Of a stretch of DNA of 8,493 nucleotides, positions 6,134 through 8,493 are shown in pieces. The notes below the pieces were generated by a model, which saw only the letters and a list, made by a program, of their open reading frames with translations, was not told the origin of the DNA and made no database searches. The stretch spans positions 1 to 8,493 of the forward strand of contig JABGQJ010000314.1 in assembly GCA_018648945.1 (NCBI GenBank), read 5' to 3'. Origin of the DNA: Victivallales bacterium (GTDB lineage Bacteria > Verrucomicrobiota > Lentisphaeria > Oligosphaerales > Lenti-02). Position 1 is the stretch's first letter. Every line of letters begins with the position of its first letter. The translations under genes were made by a program, and so were the position numbers.

Positions 6134-8493
6134 TCAGCGCAGCAGGAAGAGGCGGGTGGCGCGGGCCGGGAAGTCGGTGGTGAACTCGGCGGTGTTGCGG
6201 GCGATGGTCTTGCCGGTATAGAGATCGATGACTCGGCCGACGCGGCGGGGAAGGCGAATCTGGCGGGGGCCGCCCTTGGCGACCCCAACGGCAAGAAGGT
6301 CGCGGCTGGCCCAAACCACATCGCCGGGAGCCGTATAGGCGTGGACCTTGGCCTGGTCGGCGAACTGGCGCAGAAGGGCGGCGGGCGGCAGGGGAGCGGC
6401 GGAGAAGACAGCAGTCCAGGTGGGGAAGCGCTTGACGACGAGTCCGGGCGAGCCATCGGGCAGCGCGCCCAGCACGTCGGCCATGGGGTCGTCGGCGACG
6501 AATACGGGGGACACCTCTTCCGGCGAACCATAGGTCTCACCGGAGGCCAGCTTCACGCGCAGCTTGTGCTTGCCGGGCAGCTGCTTGAGGCGAATGCCGC
6601 AGAAGGCCTCGGCGGCTCCGGGATCGAGGGTGTTGCCCTGATAGACGCCGGGGGCGTAAAGGAAGACGAGCACGCGCCCTTCGCCCTTCAGCTTCTCCAG
6701 GTCGGCCCGTTGTCTGGCTTCGGGCGCAAAGGAGGTGGGGAACAGAAGCAGCCGTTGATGCGCGAGTGCGGAGAGGTCACTGGCGAGGTAGTGCCCCACC
6801 GGCGCACCACAGCGTTGGAGCTGGGGCAGATGGCCCACCAGGAGGTGTCGGCCAAGGCGGTCGCCCACCCGCATATGGCACAGGCTCTTCTCGTCCACCA
6901 CCAGCGCGATCTGATCGACCGGCGAGCGGTCGGCGGCAAGCACATCGGGGCCATTGACCAGGAACCCGCCGATGCGGTCCATGAGTTCGGGGTTGTCATA
7001 GCGGTTGCGTCCCACATCGAACCACCACTGCGCCGCGCCGTTGGCCATGGCATTGGCGAGCTCCTTCTCCTGTTGGAGAATGTCGCCTGCGATGGTCTCG
7101 GGCTTGCCCCAGCCGCCGATCTTGCCGGGGGCGAGGGAGGTGCGGATGTCGTTTTCGTTGAACCAGACCTTGCCGTGGAGCTTGATGCTCTCGTGCAGGG
7201 ACATGAAGTGGCTGGTCCCTTCGCCGCCGAGTTGACGGAACGCGTAGCTGGTGGGGCTGCAGACGAAGTCAATGTCCGGCGAACGCAGCACCTGCCCGAG
7301 TGCCAGGTGTCCCGCATTCTGCTGGCGTTGCTCCCCGCAGAGCTGGAGAAGATAGCCGTAGAAGACTCCCACTGTCTTGTCCCGCCCTGCCATCTCCTTG
7401 GTTGCGCGGGCGAAGAGATTGATGGTATCGGCCACCAGGAAGGAGTTGTAGAGGTAGAAGTCGATCACCTGCCGGTTGGTTTCGGCATTACGGAGACTGC
7501 CCGCTGCGGCTTCGCGCTCCTTGCGGGTGGGAATCCGCGCCGTGGCGAAGGTGATTCCGGGCGTGCCCCATGCGGCCTGGAGCTTCTGTTCGGTTTGGTA
7601 GCGCGCCCGCAGCCAGGTCCGGAAACGGGAGAGGTTCACGGGGGAGTAATCCACCCACTGCCCTTCGTTGGCCCCCCACATCATCCATTCCTCCGTGGTG
7701 CCCGAGGCCAGATGGTAGCCGATCACGCGGTCGGCGTAGGGGGAGGCCTCCACGTGCTTGATCAGGCGTCGCAGCCCCTCGATGGTGACGGTTCGCCACG
7801 CCTCGCTGGCCCAACTGGGGGCGGGCAGGCCTTGGGAATGGATGAAGGGCTTGGGAACGCCGTCGCCGGGGTCGAACTGCACCACGTCATCGGGATGCTC
7901 AGCGGTCCACCACTTGGGCGCGTGCAGGTAGAGCCGGGGGAAGATAAAGGCGTCGGGATTCTCGGCCAGGATCATCTGGATACGTGTGTCGAGCTGGCTG
8001 TAATCGTAGGTGTCCGGAGCCGTCCACGTCGTCGTGGACAGGCCATAGCCCCCCTGGGTCGGCGTGCCGCAGATGCTGAATAGGTCCACGCCCGCAGCCG
8101 TGAAGTCGCGGAAGACCTCGGGCGTGGGACCATAGGCGGTGTAGGCCAGTCCGGAATGGGGCTTGCCATTGATGAACAGCGTGGGAACGCCGTGGTGGGG
8201 GCGCACACCCGCCGTGACTTTGCCTGGCTGGCGGGCGATGATCTCGACCGGGACCAACTCCTCGTCCACCCGCTTCCCGTCCCGCTCCAGGTGAGAGCCA
8301 CCCAGGCGAAGCGTGAGGGAAGCCCGGCCACCACGGGCGAACAGAGGGACCGCCAGCGGCAGATTGCGCAACCGCACGCGTTCACCAGGAGCAAGCTCGG
8401 TCAGGGGCTTGGGGAGAACCAGGGGGAAACGGAAGCGGCTCTGCCCGCCGGCATGGACATCCACCACGGCCAAGTCTTGCAGGCAAGGCCTGT
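6134..8493 (-). CDS. GH42-like clan GH-A glycoside hydrolase (5' partial)
   Basis: The frame is open to the right edge (785 residues visible), so the true start lies outside. The first in-window start-like codon, TTG at 8473, follows in-frame coding-like sequence (CLQDLAVVDV) and is unlikely to be used. Numbering from that TTG, an N-terminal sandwich fragment is followed at about residue 98 by a TIM barrel (TLFINGKPHSGLAYTAYG, GVDLFSI, FIFPRLYLHAPKWW, YHLASGTTEEW, WFNEND, WWFDVGRNRYDNPELMDRI). Glu262 in TTEEW (codon 7688-7690) and Glu440 in FNEND (7154-7156) are candidate acid/base and nucleophile. Residues about 518-640 resemble the Rossmann-like, GATase-type trimerisation domain of GH42 (DQIALVVDE, LLLFPTSFAP, GRVLVFLYAPG), and a C-terminal beta domain ends in RATRLFLLR. 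This A-B-C order fits GH42 beta-galactosidases, but the motifs are divergent, so the substrate remains open. Export cannot be judged without the N-terminus. Confidence 0.82.
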   Translation of the reverse strand, partial: RPCLQDLAVVDVHAGGQSRFRFPLVLPKPLTELAPGERVRLRNLPLAVPLFARGGRASLTLRLGGSHLERDGKRVDEELVPVEIIARQPGKVTAGVRPHHGVPTLFINGKPHSGLAYTAYGPTPEVFRDFTAAGVDLFSICGTPTQGGYGLSTTTWTAPDTYDYSQLDTRIQMILAENPDAFIFPRLYLHAPKWWTAEHPDDVVQFDPGDGVPKPFIHSQGLPAPSWASEAWRTVTIEGLRRLIKHVEASPYADRVIGYHLASGTTEEWMMWGANEGQWVDYSPVNLSRFRTWLRARYQTEQKLQAAWGTPGITFATARIPTRKEREAAAGSLRNAETNRQVIDFYLYNSFLVADTINLFARATKEMAGRDKTVGVFYGYLLQLCGEQRQQNAGHLALGQVLRSPDIDFVCSPTSYAFRQLGGEGTSHFMSLHESIKLHGKVWFNENDIRTSLAPGKIGGWGKPETIAGDILQQEKELANAMANGAAQWWFDVGRNRYDNPELMDRIGGFLVNGPDVLAADRSPVDQIALVVDEKSLCHMRVGDRLGRHLLVGHLPQLQRCGAPVGHYLASDLSALAHQRLLLFPTSFAPEARQRADLEKLKGEGRVLVFLYAPGVYQGNTLDPGAAEAFCGIRLKQLPGKHKLRVKLASGETYGSPEEVSPVFVADDPMADVLGALPDGSPGLVVKRFPTWTAVFSAAPLPPAALLRQFADQAKVHAYTAPGDVVWASRDLLAVGVAKGGPRQIRLPRRVGRVIDLYTGKTIARNTAEFTTDFPARATRLFLLR

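Noticed and set aside
6128..8083. 651-codon plus-strand open frame opposite the glycosidase gene
   Set aside because: The minus frame encodes coherent GH barrel motifs, whereas the plus translation has no recognisable domain and begins inside the 3' end of the other gene. A long antisense frame is expected at this GC content.
1..8493. CRISPR array, tRNA, rRNA, insertion sequence or phage elements
   Set aside because: I found no regularly spaced direct repeats, tRNA-like cloverleaf, transposase motif or terminal inverted repeats. Nearly all of the window is taken up by the three coding regions.

Overview
The window holds three large protein-coding genes on GC-rich DNA and no mobile element, CRISPR array or RNA gene that I can see. 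The family mix is a heme-c protein of the HzsA-related (hydrazine synthase alpha middle-domain) type with HEAT repeats, a LamG-fused secreted metallophosphoesterase, and a GH42-like glycosidase. This points to the Planctomycetota/Verrucomicrobiota/Lentisphaerota group or a metabolically similar phylum (Hydrogenedentota, Armatimonadota). That placement is inference from family distribution; no marker gene is present.

Layout: (1) positions 1-3193, minus strand: one uninterrupted reading frame that starts at ATG 3193 and runs off the left edge. It encodes a signal peptide, two tandem beta-sandwich domains, a TolB/PD40-type propeller, a region ending in one CVGCH heme-c site, and HEAT repeats. 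(2) 3194-3325: divergent intergenic region with an imperfect palindrome that encloses a consensus TTGACA box. (3) 3326-6046, plus strand: secreted 906-residue protein with a LamG domain, a complete calcineurin-like phosphoesterase domain and a C-terminal TIM-barrel-like domain. (4) 6047-6133: short convergent gap with a GC-rich hairpin. (5) 6134-8493, minus strand: GH42-like glycoside hydrolase whose 5' end lies beyond the right edge.

The genes do not form an operon: the first two diverge from a shared control region and the last two converge. Two products are predicted to be exported, and all three carry beta-sandwich or sugar-enzyme-type modules, so a role in extracytoplasmic breakdown or sensing of glycans or other polymers is plausible. 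No substrate can be read from the sequence. The most unusual items are the domain architecture of the heme protein, the three-part phosphoesterase fusion, and the palindromic control region between them.
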